64,000 nt of DNA from an uncultured Oscillibacter sp. (GTDB lineage Bacteria > Bacillota > Clostridia > Oscillospirales > Oscillospiraceae), in NCBI GenBank assembly GCA_900544615.1, contig UQVS01000004.1, forward strand, positions 62,001-126,000, in the 5' to 3' direction. A program made the position numbers and the translations under genes. Below the pieces are notes generated by a model, which did no database searches, was not told the DNA's origin, and saw nothing but the letters and a program-made list of their open reading frames with translations. Below, in pieces: positions 31,580 to 40,141 of this stretch; within the stretch, counting starts at the first letter, position 1; every line of letters starts with the position of its first letter.

Positions 31580-32863
31580 ATGGCAAGAAAAAAGACTACC
31601 CCCGAGGAAGAAGTCAACGTGACCACTGCCGCAGAGGAGCCTGCTGCGCAGGTTGTCCCTCCGACCGAGGACGGTATGCCGCCCGGCAATACGTCCGTGA
31701 GTGAGCCCACAGCAGATGCCGTACAGTCTGCCCCTCTCTCCCTGGAAATGCCAACCGCAGAGGAGGCCGGCGCAGATGAGACCCCGGTGCCCGCTCAGAT
31801 GCGGGAGCCTGTCAAGGAGCCGGAGCCTTCTGAAAAATACGGCGTTGATGCGCTGGAGAAGGCAGAGATGCCGCCTAGCGCACCTTCTGCTGAAGAAAGC
31901 GACTGGGGCTTTCAGGAGGAACAGAAGACCTCTGCACCGGAATCTGAAACGCCTGCGCCGATCAAGCCCTCCAAGAGTGACCGACAGAAGTTCTTTGAGC
32001 TGAAGTTCCACGAGCTGGACCGCCATCTGACCCCGGAGGAGCGGCAGGAATGGAACACCATCTACGCCTCTTATCGTGGCCGCAGCGCCATCACCGCCAC
32101 GATCATCGGCGTGGACCCGCTTTCCGTTTATGTCTGGAATCCCAAAACCGAGCAGCGAGAAAAGAAGACCATGTACTGCGCCATCGTGGTGCCGTATCGA
32201 GTGCGCATCGTGATCCCTGCTTCTGAAATGTGGGAGGAAGGCGAGGAGCGTCCGGACTACGTGCTGCAGAACATGGTTGGCGCAACAGTGGATCTTATCA
32301 TCATCAAGGTGGAGCGTGAAGGCGGCTTCGCCATTGGTTCCCGCCGGCTTGCCAATCGCAGCCAGCGGTATTTCTTTGCCCACCGGGAGGATCTGCACCG
32401 CATCGGAGCCCGCGTCAAGTGCCGGATGCTGGCTGTTGGCCCCAGGCGATGCCTTGTGGACTGCTACGGCCACGATCTTGATATCACCCAGCGAGAGATG
32501 CGCTATGCGTCTATCCCAGACCTGCGCAATGAATACCACCCCGGCATGGAGATCGACTGCATCGTGAAGGTATTTGACCCGGATAACGATAAGCTGGAGA
32601 TCTCCATCAAGGAGACGGAGGTCAATCCCTTCTTCGGTGCGGAGCAGCGCCACCCCGTCGGTTCCCGCCGCCTTGCGGTGATCTCCGGCAAATACGGTGG
32701 CGGCGTGTTCTGCAACCTGCCCGATGGTGTGGTCTGTATGTGCAACTACTCCTATCAGCATGAGGACGCCGACTTCATGGTGGGCGAGAATGTTATGCTG
32801 ATCGTACAGCGCTACGAAGATGAAAAGCTGCAGATGTATGGTAAGATCATGAGCAAGTGGTAA
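31580..32863 (+). CDS. S1-like RNA-binding-domain protein with acidic disordered N-terminus
   Basis: A 427-residue protein. Residues 1-125 are Pro/Glu/Ala-rich and acidic. A basic helix (SKSDRQKFFELKFHELDRHL) leads into OB-fold repeats: AITATIIGVDPLSVYVW, FAIGSRRLANRSQRYFFAHR, GARVKCRMLAVGPRRCLVDCYG, GMEIDCIVKVFDPDNDKLEISIK and a final GGGVFCNLPDGVVCMCNYSYQ. These fit ribosomal S1-type modules. The gene follows AGGAGG one nucleotide after the previous stop. S1-like proteins bind RNA or single-stranded DNA. In this operon a role in element replication or RNA control is possible. Confidence 0.78.
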   Translation: MARKKTTPEEEVNVTTAAEEPAAQVVPPTEDGMPPGNTSVSEPTADAVQSAPLSLEMPTAEEAGADETPVPAQMREPVKEPEPSEKYGVDALEKAEMPPSAPSAEESDWGFQEEQKTSAPESETPAPIKPSKSDRQKFFELKFHELDRHLTPEERQEWNTIYASYRGRSAITATIIGVDPLSVYVWNPKTEQREKKTMYCAIVVPYRVRIVIPASEMWEEGEERPDYVLQNMVGATVDLIIIKVEREGGFAIGSRRLANRSQRYFFAHREDLHRIGARVKCRMLAVGPRRCLVDCYGHDLDITQREMRYASIPDLRNEYHPGMEIDCIVKVFDPDNDKLEISIKETEVNPFFGAEQRHPVGSRRLAVISGKYGGGVFCNLPDGVVCMCNYSYQHEDADFMVGENVMLIVQRYEDEKLQMYGKIMSKW

Positions 32864-32873
32864 GTGAAATGAA

Positions 32874-32905
32874 ATCCCTGCGCTGGTATTCTCCGGCGCA
32901 GGGAT
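32874..32905. terminator. Terminator between convergent S1-like and Xre genes
   Basis: Perfect 10-bp arms atccctgcgc / gcgcagggat with a 12-nt loop. It lies between the ends of convergent genes and may serve both. Confidence 0.6.
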
Positions 32906-32924
32906 CTCTCTTAACAGTCATGCT

Positions 32925-33281
32925 TTATTGTTCCAAAGGGTAGTCATCACCGTTGGCATCCTTCCAGGCCCGGATGTAATGGGCTGAATCGCAGATCATC
33001 TGGATATTGTCCGGAGAAAAGCGCATCAGCTGACGAAATATCTTATCCATCTCCACGCCGGTTTCTGTGCGCTCCGCATAGAACAGGATTTTTGGTGAGA
33101 TTTCAAGCAGATGGATCAGATTGCTCAGTATGTCAAACGGTATGTCTGATTTTCCTGCTTCTATTTTCTTGAGCGTGCGGATATCAATATCCAGCTCGTC
33201 AGCCAGATACTGCTGATCCCATTGCTTCTCCTCTCGGGCCTGCTTGACCAGTAAGCCTGCATATTCCGATATGCTATACAT
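32925..33281 (-). CDS. Xre-family HTH regulator
   Basis: A 118-residue protein. The start at 33281 (MYSISEYAGLLV) has AAGGAGGTG on the minus strand; an upstream start is less likely. The HTH is ARE-EKQWDQQYLADELDIDIRTLKKIEAGKS (shown in parts: LADELDIDIRTLKKIE). A helical C-terminus follows, with FRQLMRFSPDNIQMICDSAHYI. It is divergent from the AbiE pair and its promoter would lie in the same 290-nt intergenic region, so it may also respond to that control region. Confidence 0.82.
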   Translation of the reverse strand: MYSISEYAGLLVKQAREEKQWDQQYLADELDIDIRTLKKIEAGKSDIPFDILSNLIHLLEISPKILFYAERTETGVEMDKIFRQLMRFSPDNIQMICDSAHYIRAWKDANGDDYPLEQ

Positions 33282-33430
33282 GCTACACCTCCTTGTCAAA
33301 CCATTATAACAGAACCCTCCGAGCATTTTGCTTCAGGTATGGTGAAATATGGTTTCACCTTTCGATGCAACCAACTCCGGCTTCGCGAATAAAATGCTTT
33401 TGAAGGGCAATACTATTCTCGTGTTTGCGG

Positions 33431-33539
33431 TACTATTTCGGCAGTAAACATCCTCTATTGCCGAAATAGTATTGACGAAACGAGGAAAAGCGCTATAATG
33501 TAATTGTACCAAAACGGCAATAACGAGTTTTTATTGCCG
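33431..33539 (+). promoter_or_regulatory. AbiE promoter with two inverted-repeat operators
   Basis: A sigma-70 promoter (TTGACG 33472-33477, 16-nt spacer, TATAAT 33494-33499) is flanked by two inverted repeats sharing the half-site TTGCCG. The upstream one has perfect 13-bp arms tactatttcggca / tgccgaaatagta (33431-33443, 33459-33471). The downstream one has arms cggcaataa / ttattgccg (33515-33523, 33531-33539). AbiEi-type antitoxins are known to repress their own promoter by binding inverted repeats, so these are the likely sites. Confidence 0.75.
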
Positions 33540-33567
33540 AAATGGGACGGTTTGCGAGGTGATTATC

Positions 33568-34302
33568 ATGTTCAATCAGGTTCATCTGACGGCATTGGCT
33601 GGCATGAAGAGTTTTAGTTTTGGAGATTTCTTTATGACCAATCAGGACAGTGGCTGCCCGCTTGGAGAAGAGGCTATGCGCAAGAGACTGCGTGGCCTGG
33701 TAAAAAGCGGAGAGGTCGTTCGCGTCGGTCGGAATACGTATTGTGTCTCCGGAAATAAGATGAGCAGTTATCGGCATGAATACTCAGAGGAGGCTAACAC
33801 AGTCGCACAGGCCCTTCGGGAAGCGTTCCCTGCGGTGGAGTTTACCATTTTTGAACTGGTGCAGCTCAACGAATTTGTCAATCATCAGCTGGCCCACAAC
33901 GTTCTTTTCCTCTCCGTGGAGGATGATATCATTGACTTTGTTTTTGACCTGCTCAAGGAGCAATTCCCCGGCAAGGTGCTGCTCGACCCGACACCCGAGC
34001 TGTATCACCAGTATTGGTATGATGGCATGATCGTATTAAACAAGCTGGTTACTGAGGCACCAAGGGGAATCGAGGAGGCCTGGCACACCCGGCTTGAAAA
34101 GCTGCTGGTGGATTTGGTTTCTGACTCTCTGCTGCAGGAAGTGATCAGCAAGAGCGAATATCCGGCAATCCTTGAAGGGACTTTTTCCGGTTATGTGATC
34201 GACGAGAGCTGCCTGTTCCGCTATGCCAAGCGCCGCGGTGCCGAGAAACGGCTGAAGGCGCTGATCCGGGAAAAGACAAATATTACGCTAAGAACGGAGT
34301 AA
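33568..34302 (+). CDS. abiEi: AbiEi-like antitoxin / transcriptional repressor
   Basis: A 244-residue protein. The ATG at 33568 follows GAGGTGAT. It has an N-terminal winged-helix unit (LGEEAMRKRLRGLVKSGEVVRVGRNTYCV) and a C-terminal domain with FTIFELVQLNEFVNHQLAHN. It lies 4 nt before the nucleotidyltransferase toxin gene and downstream of paired inverted repeats. In AbiE systems the antitoxin represses the operon and counters the toxin without a stable protein complex (type IV). The sequence is of the divergent DUF6577-like group rather than the canonical lactococcal AbiEi. Confidence 0.78.
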   Translation: MFNQVHLTALAGMKSFSFGDFFMTNQDSGCPLGEEAMRKRLRGLVKSGEVVRVGRNTYCVSGNKMSSYRHEYSEEANTVAQALREAFPAVEFTIFELVQLNEFVNHQLAHNVLFLSVEDDIIDFVFDLLKEQFPGKVLLDPTPELYHQYWYDGMIVLNKLVTEAPRGIEEAWHTRLEKLLVDLVSDSLLQEVISKSEYPAILEGTFSGYVIDESCLFRYAKRRGAEKRLKALIREKTNITLRTE

Positions 34303-34306
34303 TGAC

Positions 34307-35347
34307 ATGATACAGCCAATCAGTTTTGCGGAAGAGCATATCCGTGAACTTCAGAAAACCAGTAAGCGAGATCCTGTCCTGCTGGAGCGTGCGGTCTACG
34401 CCTTTGGCCTGCTGGAGGCTCTGGCCCGTGTGGGTATGCCTTTCATTTTCAAGGGCGGTACCTGCCTGATGCTCCTGATGAACCGTCCGCGCCGGTTGTC
34501 CACTGACATTGATATCATTGTGGAGCCCGGAACGGATCTGGATGCCTTTATCGAAGAGGCATCCAAGATATTCCCTTTCCAGAGTGCGGAAGAACAAAAA
34601 CGCATCGGCAAAAATAATATCGAAAAGCGCCATTTCAAGTTTACCTATGATTCCCCGGTAAACCATAAGCCGTTGTATATCCTCTTGGACGTCCTGTTCG
34701 AGGAAAACCATTATGCTGAGCTTATCAGTAAGGAAATCCGAAACGAGCTGCTGCAAACGCAGCCGGAATATCTGGCAGTACAGATTCCCAGCGCAGATTG
34801 TATCCTGGCGGATAAACTCACCGCATTTGCACCCCACACCACCGGTATTCTCCTCAATGACGGCAAGGATATGGAGGTCATGAAACAGTTTTACGATGTG
34901 ACCTCTCTGCTTGATATCTTTGAGGACACTGCGAAAGTGCACCATACATACACGGAAATTGCCAAGGCAGAACTTGCATACCGCGGCAGCGATGCCAGTG
35001 TGGAAGACTGCCTTCGGGATACATTTGACGCAGCACTTTGCCTCGCGTCCCGAGGAAAATCCGATGCAGAGGAATACCCTCTGTATGTAAAGGGCATCCG
35101 TGATCTGCGCGGCCATATCTACGCAGAAAACTACAGCCCGGAGATCGCCGCCACCAGAGCAACTAAGGTAATGTATATGGCGGCGTGCCTGCTGACAGGC
35201 AATGACTATGAGCGAATTGAGGATGCTGCGGCATTTGCCGGTGAAAAGTTGACGGTGGACAAGCTCATGCCGCTGGCCTACCTGAGAAAAGTCAGCGCAG
35301 AAGCATATGCTTACGCCATTAAAACGGATCGTCTGATCGCAGAATAA
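34307..35347 (+). CDS. abiEii: AbiEii-family nucleotidyltransferase toxin
   Basis: A 346-residue protein with the DNA polymerase beta-type nucleotidyltransferase core. FIFKGGTCLMLLMN (residues about 45-58) and the catalytic STDIDIIVE (about 65-73) match the GGT and S-x-D-x-D motifs of AbiEii/MenT toxins. A later SADCILADKLTAFAP segment supplies the lysine of the family. The enzymes add nucleotides to tRNA acceptor ends in studied relatives and cause abortive infection. The gene lies 4 nt after its antitoxin and ends before a good terminator. It probably protects or stabilises the element. Confidence 0.87.
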   Translation: MIQPISFAEEHIRELQKTSKRDPVLLERAVYAFGLLEALARVGMPFIFKGGTCLMLLMNRPRRLSTDIDIIVEPGTDLDAFIEEASKIFPFQSAEEQKRIGKNNIEKRHFKFTYDSPVNHKPLYILLDVLFEENHYAELISKEIRNELLQTQPEYLAVQIPSADCILADKLTAFAPHTTGILLNDGKDMEVMKQFYDVTSLLDIFEDTAKVHHTYTEIAKAELAYRGSDASVEDCLRDTFDAALCLASRGKSDAEEYPLYVKGIRDLRGHIYAENYSPEIAATRATKVMYMAACLLTGNDYERIEDAAAFAGEKLTVDKLMPLAYLRKVSAEAYAYAIKTDRLIAE

Positions 35348-35358
35348 AGGGTCAACTT

Positions 35359-35397
35359 CCCGCACGGCAGGTTACACGGCTGCTGTGCGGGATTTTT
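35359..35397 (+). terminator. Intrinsic terminator after abiEii
   Basis: Arms cccgcac / gtgcggg with an inner gcag / ctgc pair, followed by attttt. Confidence 0.75.
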
Positions 35398-35495
35398 GCG
35401 TTTCAAGAGAACTGCCCAATAAGCGCACACAAAAAGGAGATAAGAATTGCCAAAAACGGCATTACAATGATATAATTTACTTCGCGTGGTGGCAG

Positions 35496-35524
35496 TTGCG
35501 TTTTTTGTTGCTAACTCGTATAAT
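35496..35524 (+). promoter_or_regulatory. Promoter for the downstream Xre gene
   Basis: TTGCGT, a 17-nt spacer and TATAAT (35519-35524). A second possible promoter (TTGCCA 35447-35452, 18 nt, TATAAT 35471-35476) lies just upstream. Both point toward the gene at 35560. Confidence 0.55.
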
Positions 35525-35559
35525 GATGATACGCATGATGAAAGGCGAGGAAGTTGAAC

Positions 35560-36087
35560 ATGGCCAGAGTATCCACAAAAGAAAACAAGAACATCTACCA
35601 GCTGACCAGAGAGAGCCTGAAGCTCACCCGAGAGTCGGCCAGCGAACTACTGGAGACCATCTCCCCGGAGCGTATCGAGAAGATCGAGAACGAACGATCC
35701 CTGCCCTATCCGGACGAGGTACTGGCCATGGCGGAGAAATACCGGCAGCCCAGCCTTTGCAACTACTACTGTGCAAACCAGTGCCCCATCGGCCAAGAGT
35801 ATGTGCCGGAGATCAAGGTCAAAGACCTTTCCCAGATCGTTCTGGAAATGCTGGCCTCGCTGAACTCGGTGAGCAAGCAGAAAGACCGTCTGATCGAAAT
35901 TACGGCAGACGGCAAGATCTCCGGAGATGAGCTGGAGGACTTCATCTTCATTCAGGAGGAGCTGGAGCGGATCTCTATCACCGTTGAGACGCTGCAGCTG
36001 TGGTCGGAGCGCATGATGGCTACCGGAGTGATTGATGAGGAACAATACAACGCTTACAAAAAGCGCCGGTCTGAGAAGGCGACCTGA
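35560..36087 (+). CDS. Xre-like regulator with Cys-rich linker
   Basis: A 175-residue protein. The ATG at 35560 (MARVSTKENKN) is preferred over the TTG two codons upstream. The HTH part includes YQLTRESLKLTRESASELLE and ERIEKIENERSLP. It is followed by LCNYYCANQCPIGQ, three Cys that could bind a metal, and a helical C-terminus (MLASLNSVSKQKDRLIEI). This layout is common in Clostridia elements. Control of nearby element genes is likely. Confidence 0.78.
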   Translation: MARVSTKENKNIYQLTRESLKLTRESASELLETISPERIEKIENERSLPYPDEVLAMAEKYRQPSLCNYYCANQCPIGQEYVPEIKVKDLSQIVLEMLASLNSVSKQKDRLIEITADGKISGDELEDFIFIQEELERISITVETLQLWSERMMATGVIDEEQYNAYKKRRSEKAT

Positions 36088-36228
36088 GTTTCGGGTATTT
36101 TTCCAACGCAGTGGAAATAGAGCACCTTATTTTGCTGATGCTGTGATTTATTCCCAGGCTGACCTGTCGTACAATAACTGTATCATAGGAAACAGCAAAT
36201 CAAACCACAGCAAAGCGAGGTGTCCCAC

Positions 36229-36363
36229 ATGAATCCGAAGCTGAGAATCATGACCATCCGCCTGATGGAAAAGATGGCGGAGAATCCCGGATATGCCGCA
36301 TGGATCGGCATTGAGGGGTACATGACCAAGAGCCGGCCAGATCAAAGTGAGCGGTCAAAATGA
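36229..36363 (+). CDS. Small hypothetical protein (44 residues)
   Basis: It starts MNPKLRIMTIRLMEK and ends with a basic polar tail, with an AGCGAGGTG site. A short amphipathic helix and then AAWIGIEGYM are visible. It lies alone between the Xre gene and the coiled-coil gene. No family is recognised. Confidence 0.5.
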   Translation: MNPKLRIMTIRLMEKMAENPGYAAWIGIEGYMTKSRPDQSERSK

Positions 36364-36368
36364 AACTC

Positions 36369-36398
36369 ATGAGACCTCACGATGATGTGGGGTCTCAT
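36369..36398 (+). terminator. Hairpin after the 44-residue gene
   Basis: 12-bp arms atgagacctcac / gtggggtctcat (one G-U pair in RNA) around a 6-nt loop. The T run is short. Confidence 0.45.
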
Positions 36399-36429
36399 AT
36401 TCATTTGCGGAAAGGAGCGTGAAGTATCA

Positions 36430-37371
36430 ATGAAATTCTATGATGAACAATTGCAGAAGCTTCAGGAACAGATCGCCCGGAAGCGGCAGTTGGAAGCGCA
36501 GGTTTCCGAATTGCGCACACAGCGCAGTACGCTCTCCACCCGTGTTCGGGAGCTGGAAGCCATCAAAATGCAGGAACAGGCAGACGTAGATAAGCTGGAG
36601 GGCCGCAGCCTTGCAGCGTTTTTCTATAATGTCATCGGCAAGATGGACGAGCAGCTGAACAAGGAGCGTGAGGAAGCCTATGCTGCCAGAGTCAAGTATG
36701 ACGCCGCTGCCCGTGAGCTGACTGCCGTGGAGGATGAGTTGGCCCGATATGAGGCTGAACTGTCCAGCCTGCGTGACTGCGAGCGCCAGTATGATGCCGT
36801 ATTGCAGGAGAAGGCCGGAGCGGTGAAGGCCGCTGGCGGTCCTGCCGCAGAGGAAATTTTGAAACTGGAGGAGCGCCTTGCATTTCTGGAAAGTCAGAAG
36901 CGCGAGCTGCGAGAGGCCGTATCTGCCGGCAACAGTGCACTGAGCACCGCCAATCATGTTCTGTCCAGTCTGGATAGTGCCGAGGGCTGGGGTACATGGG
37001 ATCTCTTTGGCGGTGGCCTGATCTCCGACCTTGCCAAGCACAGCCATCTGGATGAGGCACAAGGTAACATCGAGCACCTGCAGTCCCAGCTGCGTCGTTT
37101 TAAGACGGAACTGGCCGACGTGAGGATCAGTGCCGATATGCAGGTCAATGTGGACGGCTTCCTGCGGTTTGCCGATTACTTCTTTGATGGCCTGTTTGCT
37201 GACTGGGCAGTGTTGGATAGGATCAACCAGTCTCAGGAGCAGGTACATTCCACCAAACGCCAAATTGAAAATGTCCTCTCCCGTCTGAACGGTATGCAGC
37301 GTTCCGTGGAGCAGGAGCAGAACCAGTTGGAAAGCAAACTGGATACCCTTGTGCGGGACGCCAAGATCTGA
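36430..37371 (+). CDS. Long coiled-coil protein
   Basis: A 313-residue protein; the start at 36430 (MKFYDEQLQKLQEQ) has an AAAGGAGCG site. Heptad-rich helices run over about residues 3-60, 75-125, 140-195 and 205-310. They are broken by SLAAFFYNVIGKMDEQL and a Gly/Trp-rich loop (EGWGTWDLFGGGLI). No signal peptide or membrane helix is seen. The layout recalls PspA-like or scaffold proteins but no family is certain. It begins the accessory run and is followed 15 nt later by a microprotein. Confidence 0.68.
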   Translation: MKFYDEQLQKLQEQIARKRQLEAQVSELRTQRSTLSTRVRELEAIKMQEQADVDKLEGRSLAAFFYNVIGKMDEQLNKEREEAYAARVKYDAAARELTAVEDELARYEAELSSLRDCERQYDAVLQEKAGAVKAAGGPAAEEILKLEERLAFLESQKRELREAVSAGNSALSTANHVLSSLDSAEGWGTWDLFGGGLISDLAKHSHLDEAQGNIEHLQSQLRRFKTELADVRISADMQVNVDGFLRFADYFFDGLFADWAVLDRINQSQEQVHSTKRQIENVLSRLNGMQRSVEQEQNQLESKLDTLVRDAKI

Positions 37372-37386
37372 ATTGGTGGTGTCCAC

Positions 37387-37557
37387 ATGAGCGAAAAACC
37401 ACAGACGCGATCCGACTGTGTGTTGTGGATCGACCACACCAATCGGATCATCTCATTCAAAAAAGCCGAGGGCTTTGAAGCAAAGGTGTTCCCTACACGG
37501 GAGGAAAAAATCACCTATGCGTTCAGGAAAGGCACCTCGGGCTATCGCATTCAATAA
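37387..37557 (+). CDS. Microprotein of the W-x(3)-T-x-RI-x-SF-x-K-x-EG-x-E type (copy 1)
   Basis: A 56-residue protein starting MSEKPQTRSDCVLWI. The central VLWIDHTNRIISFKKAEGFE segment matches the protein at 40142-40306 (VVWVGKTDRIASFRKVEGYE), so the two are paralogues. It lies between the coiled-coil protein and the DUF975 protein. No function is known. A beta-hairpin-like fold is likely. Confidence 0.6.
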   Translation: MSEKPQTRSDCVLWIDHTNRIISFKKAEGFEAKVFPTREEKITYAFRKGTSGYRIQ

Positions 37558-37587
37558 CCATGCAAAATTTTAAGAAGGGAGACTGCC

Positions 37588-38337
37588 ATGAAGTACGCAG
37601 CCGATTTTAGAAGAATAGCCCGTGAAGCATTGAGCGGCAAGTGGATGATCGCTGTTCTGGTGGGCCTTGTAGCTACGCTCCTGGGCGGTGCCGGTTCCGG
37701 TGGCCCGGAATTGAAGCTGAACATTGATGCCTCTGGTGCCCACGCTAATTTTCAGTTTGCCGGACAGACTATTTTCTCCACCGGCGGCGGATTGAACTCC
37801 GACATCGGGGCGTTTCTCGTTGGCAGCGCCATCTATATCACCATTGCCGCTATTGTGATGGCTGTTGTCTATTTTGTGCTGGGCAGCATTATCAGCATTG
37901 GCTATGCCCGCTTCAATCTGGATTTGGTGGATCGTGGCGAGCCTGCTTTTGAGACCCTGTTCGGCTTCTTCTCCTATTGGAAGACTGCCGCTGTCGCAAA
38001 GCTGCTCCAGAGCGTGTATGTCCTGCTTTGGTCACTGCTCCTCATCATCCCCGGCATCATCGCCACCTACAGCTACGCCATGACGGAGTTCATCCTGGCG
38101 GAGCATCCGGACCTCACGGCCAGCGAGGCCATTGCACAGTCCAAGGAAATGATGTCCGGCAACCGCTGGCGCCTGTTCTGCCTGCACTTCAGCTTCATCG
38201 GCTGGGATATCCTCAGCTCTCTGACGCTGGGTATCGGCAATCTGTGGCTGCGCCCCTATAAGCAGGCGGCAAACGCTGCATTCTATCGAGAGATCTCCGG
38301 CACCGGCTATGCCGCATTTGATCCCTCCTATTCCTAA
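37588..38337 (+). CDS. DUF975 family membrane protein
   Basis: A 249-residue protein with a GGGAG site. It shows several hydrophobic helices (about 19-35, 73-105, 130-165, 195-215) and the DUF975 features GYARFNLDLVDRGEPAFETLF, LIIPGIIATYSYAM and ASEAIAQSKEMMSGNRWRLF. This family of integral membrane proteins is found widely in Firmicutes but is uncharacterised. It lies directly upstream of an ECF sigma gene. Confidence 0.85.
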   Translation: MKYAADFRRIAREALSGKWMIAVLVGLVATLLGGAGSGGPELKLNIDASGAHANFQFAGQTIFSTGGGLNSDIGAFLVGSAIYITIAAIVMAVVYFVLGSIISIGYARFNLDLVDRGEPAFETLFGFFSYWKTAAVAKLLQSVYVLLWSLLLIIPGIIATYSYAMTEFILAEHPDLTASEAIAQSKEMMSGNRWRLFCLHFSFIGWDILSSLTLGIGNLWLRPYKQAANAAFYREISGTGYAAFDPSYS

Positions 38338-38377
38338 ACGCCTTATTGTTGTGTGATCCCGGGGAGGGGATCAATGT

Positions 38378-38908
38378 ATGCTTGTATTTACGCAAATGCT
38401 GGAGACAGCAGACGAACGACTGAAAATGGAACAGATCTTCCATACATACGGAAACCTGATGTTCCACGTGGCAAATAAGATTCTGAACAATGACCACGAC
38501 GCTGAAGATGCGGTACAGCAGGCACTTTTTTCGATTTATCAGAATCTTGGAAAATTTTCTGAAATCAAGTGTCCCCAATCGAGAAGTTTCATCGTTACTA
38601 TAGTTGAACGGAAAGCTATCGACTTGTACCGGGCAAAGCAGAGAAACGCAGTTGTGCCTTTCGAGGAGGAATATATCAATGTTCCCTCCGTTTCGGAAGC
38701 TGACGCTGCTGTTCAGCGAACGAATCTGGCAAAGGCAATGGCTACGCTTCCGACACGGTATCGTGAGTTGCTGTTCCTCAAGTATGATAACGGGTATTCA
38801 GAGCGGGAAATCGCAGTCATGTGCTCTATGACAGAGGCAAATGTCAAGAAAACAGTTCAGCGTGCCAAGAAAAAGCTGGAATCAATTCTGAATGGACAGG
38901 AGGCTTGA
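38378..38908 (+). CDS. ECF-type RNA polymerase sigma factor
   Basis: A 176-residue protein. Region 2 (MFHVANKILNNDHDAEDAVQQALFSIY) and region 4 (LPTRYRELLFLKYDNGYSEREIA, then MTEANVKKTVQRAKKKLE) are both clear. The ATG follows GGGAGGGG. The next gene, 5 nt downstream, encodes a membrane DUF4367 protein that is the probable anti-sigma or sensor. ECF factors respond to envelope stress, which fits the membrane genes that follow. Confidence 0.9.
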   Translation: MLVFTQMLETADERLKMEQIFHTYGNLMFHVANKILNNDHDAEDAVQQALFSIYQNLGKFSEIKCPQSRSFIVTIVERKAIDLYRAKQRNAVVPFEEEYINVPSVSEADAAVQRTNLAKAMATLPTRYRELLFLKYDNGYSEREIAVMCSMTEANVKKTVQRAKKKLESILNGQEA

Positions 38909-38913
38909 GAGAC

Positions 38914-39966
38914 ATGAAAATCACAGATGAATTACTCTATCAACATGCCGCTGAAGCCCGTGATATCTGGCTGGATACCCTGCCCAATGAGGATGAGCTT
39001 CCCGATCATCAGTTTTCCGACGAGTTTATGGCATCCCTTGAAACCTTGAAGAAGCAGGAAACGGGTCAGCGCAGAAAGCGCCGCACTCCTTTGCAGAGGG
39101 TGGCTGCAGTGTTTCTGGCGGTTCTCATCGGCTCCGGCACATGGCTTGGTGTTGATGCGGAGGCCCGGGCAGCATTTGTCAGTTGGTTCCGTGAGTTTAC
39201 AGGCAAATCGGCCGTTTATACCTATGTGGGTGAAGTTCCTGAATCGGAGATCACTGACTATCTCTGTACCTGGTTGCCGGATGGTGTGGAAGCCATTGAA
39301 ACGGATGCATCGAAAACTTCCGGCCATGTGATTTACACCTCGCCGGACGATGACTTTGCTGTATTCTCCTATACCTATATGCACAGCGGAACTGCCGTGC
39401 ATCTGTTCCCTACAGGGGATGAACTGGTGCATAGCGAAATGCAGATCAACGGGATGCACGCGGACTTCTACGAGGAACCCGGTGAGGACTATTCCTGCTT
39501 TATCATCTGGTTCGACGAAGCCAATCAGATCTTCTTCGACATCAATGGTAATCTGAGCAAGGAAGAAACCATCCGCATGGCAGAGAGTGTCCAGAAAGGT
39601 CAGGCGTTGGAACTGCTGACAGAATATACTTTGACTTGGCTGCCTGACGGTTACCGGGCACGGGAGCTGGCCTGGGGTTCCCACTCCAGAACGATTTCCT
39701 GCCTGAATGAGCAGGACCACATCCGCCTTGATTATGAGATGCAGGATGGTAAGAGCGCCGAAGAAGTGTTCAACATCGACGAGTTTGCCGAGAGCAAAGC
39801 TGTCACCGTCTGGGGACAGGATGCCACCCTGTATCTGAACACGGATGACGATGAGCATTCACTGGTCTGGGCCGATGAGGCTGCCGGTATTGCGTTCTGT
39901 CTGGAAGCAACGGAAGATGAGGAAACAATGCTTCGGGTTGCAGAAGCAGTTTCCGTGGCGAAGTAA
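38914..39966 (+). CDS. DUF4367 membrane protein, probable anti-sigma/sensor
   Basis: A 350-residue protein starting at 38914 with AGGAGG. The N-terminal about 65 residues are cytoplasmic and acidic then basic (GQRRKRRTP). One membrane helix (about 68-85, VAAVFLAVLIGSGTWLGV) leads to an external part with two DUF4367-like repeats, each with LTWLPDGYRARE-type motifs (LCTWLPDGVEAIE and TLTWLPDGYRARE). It is coupled to the sigma gene. The layout is that of RsiV-like or DUF4367 anti-sigma partners. Confidence 0.8.
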   Translation: MKITDELLYQHAAEARDIWLDTLPNEDELPDHQFSDEFMASLETLKKQETGQRRKRRTPLQRVAAVFLAVLIGSGTWLGVDAEARAAFVSWFREFTGKSAVYTYVGEVPESEITDYLCTWLPDGVEAIETDASKTSGHVIYTSPDDDFAVFSYTYMHSGTAVHLFPTGDELVHSEMQINGMHADFYEEPGEDYSCFIIWFDEANQIFFDINGNLSKEETIRMAESVQKGQALELLTEYTLTWLPDGYRARELAWGSHSRTISCLNEQDHIRLDYEMQDGKSAEEVFNIDEFAESKAVTVWGQDATLYLNTDDDEHSLVWADEAAGIAFCLEATEDEETMLRVAEAVSVAK

Positions 39967-39977
39967 AGGAGTACACC

Positions 39978-40106
39978 ATGCAAACGAAAAAATCATTGGC
40001 AGAGTATGTGAAAGAGCACCGAGTTGTGATTGTGGTCACTGCGATTGCTGCGGCAGTTGGTGCGATTTTGGGAGCCATCGCATTCTATCGCCACTGGCTC
40101 GGATGA
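39978..40106 (+). CDS. Single-pass membrane microprotein (42 residues)
   Basis: It begins MQTKKSLAEYVKEHR and continues with a hydrophobic Ala/Val/Ile/Gly helix (VVIVVTAIAAAVGAILGAIAF), then RHWLG. An AAAGGAG site lies upstream. It lies 11 nt after the DUF4367 gene and ahead of the second microprotein. It may act as a small membrane regulator. Confidence 0.6.
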   Translation: MQTKKSLAEYVKEHRVVIVVTAIAAAVGAILGAIAFYRHWLG

Positions 40107-40141
40107 GCGATCTATAAAGTAAGAATCGGGAGAGATGCAGT

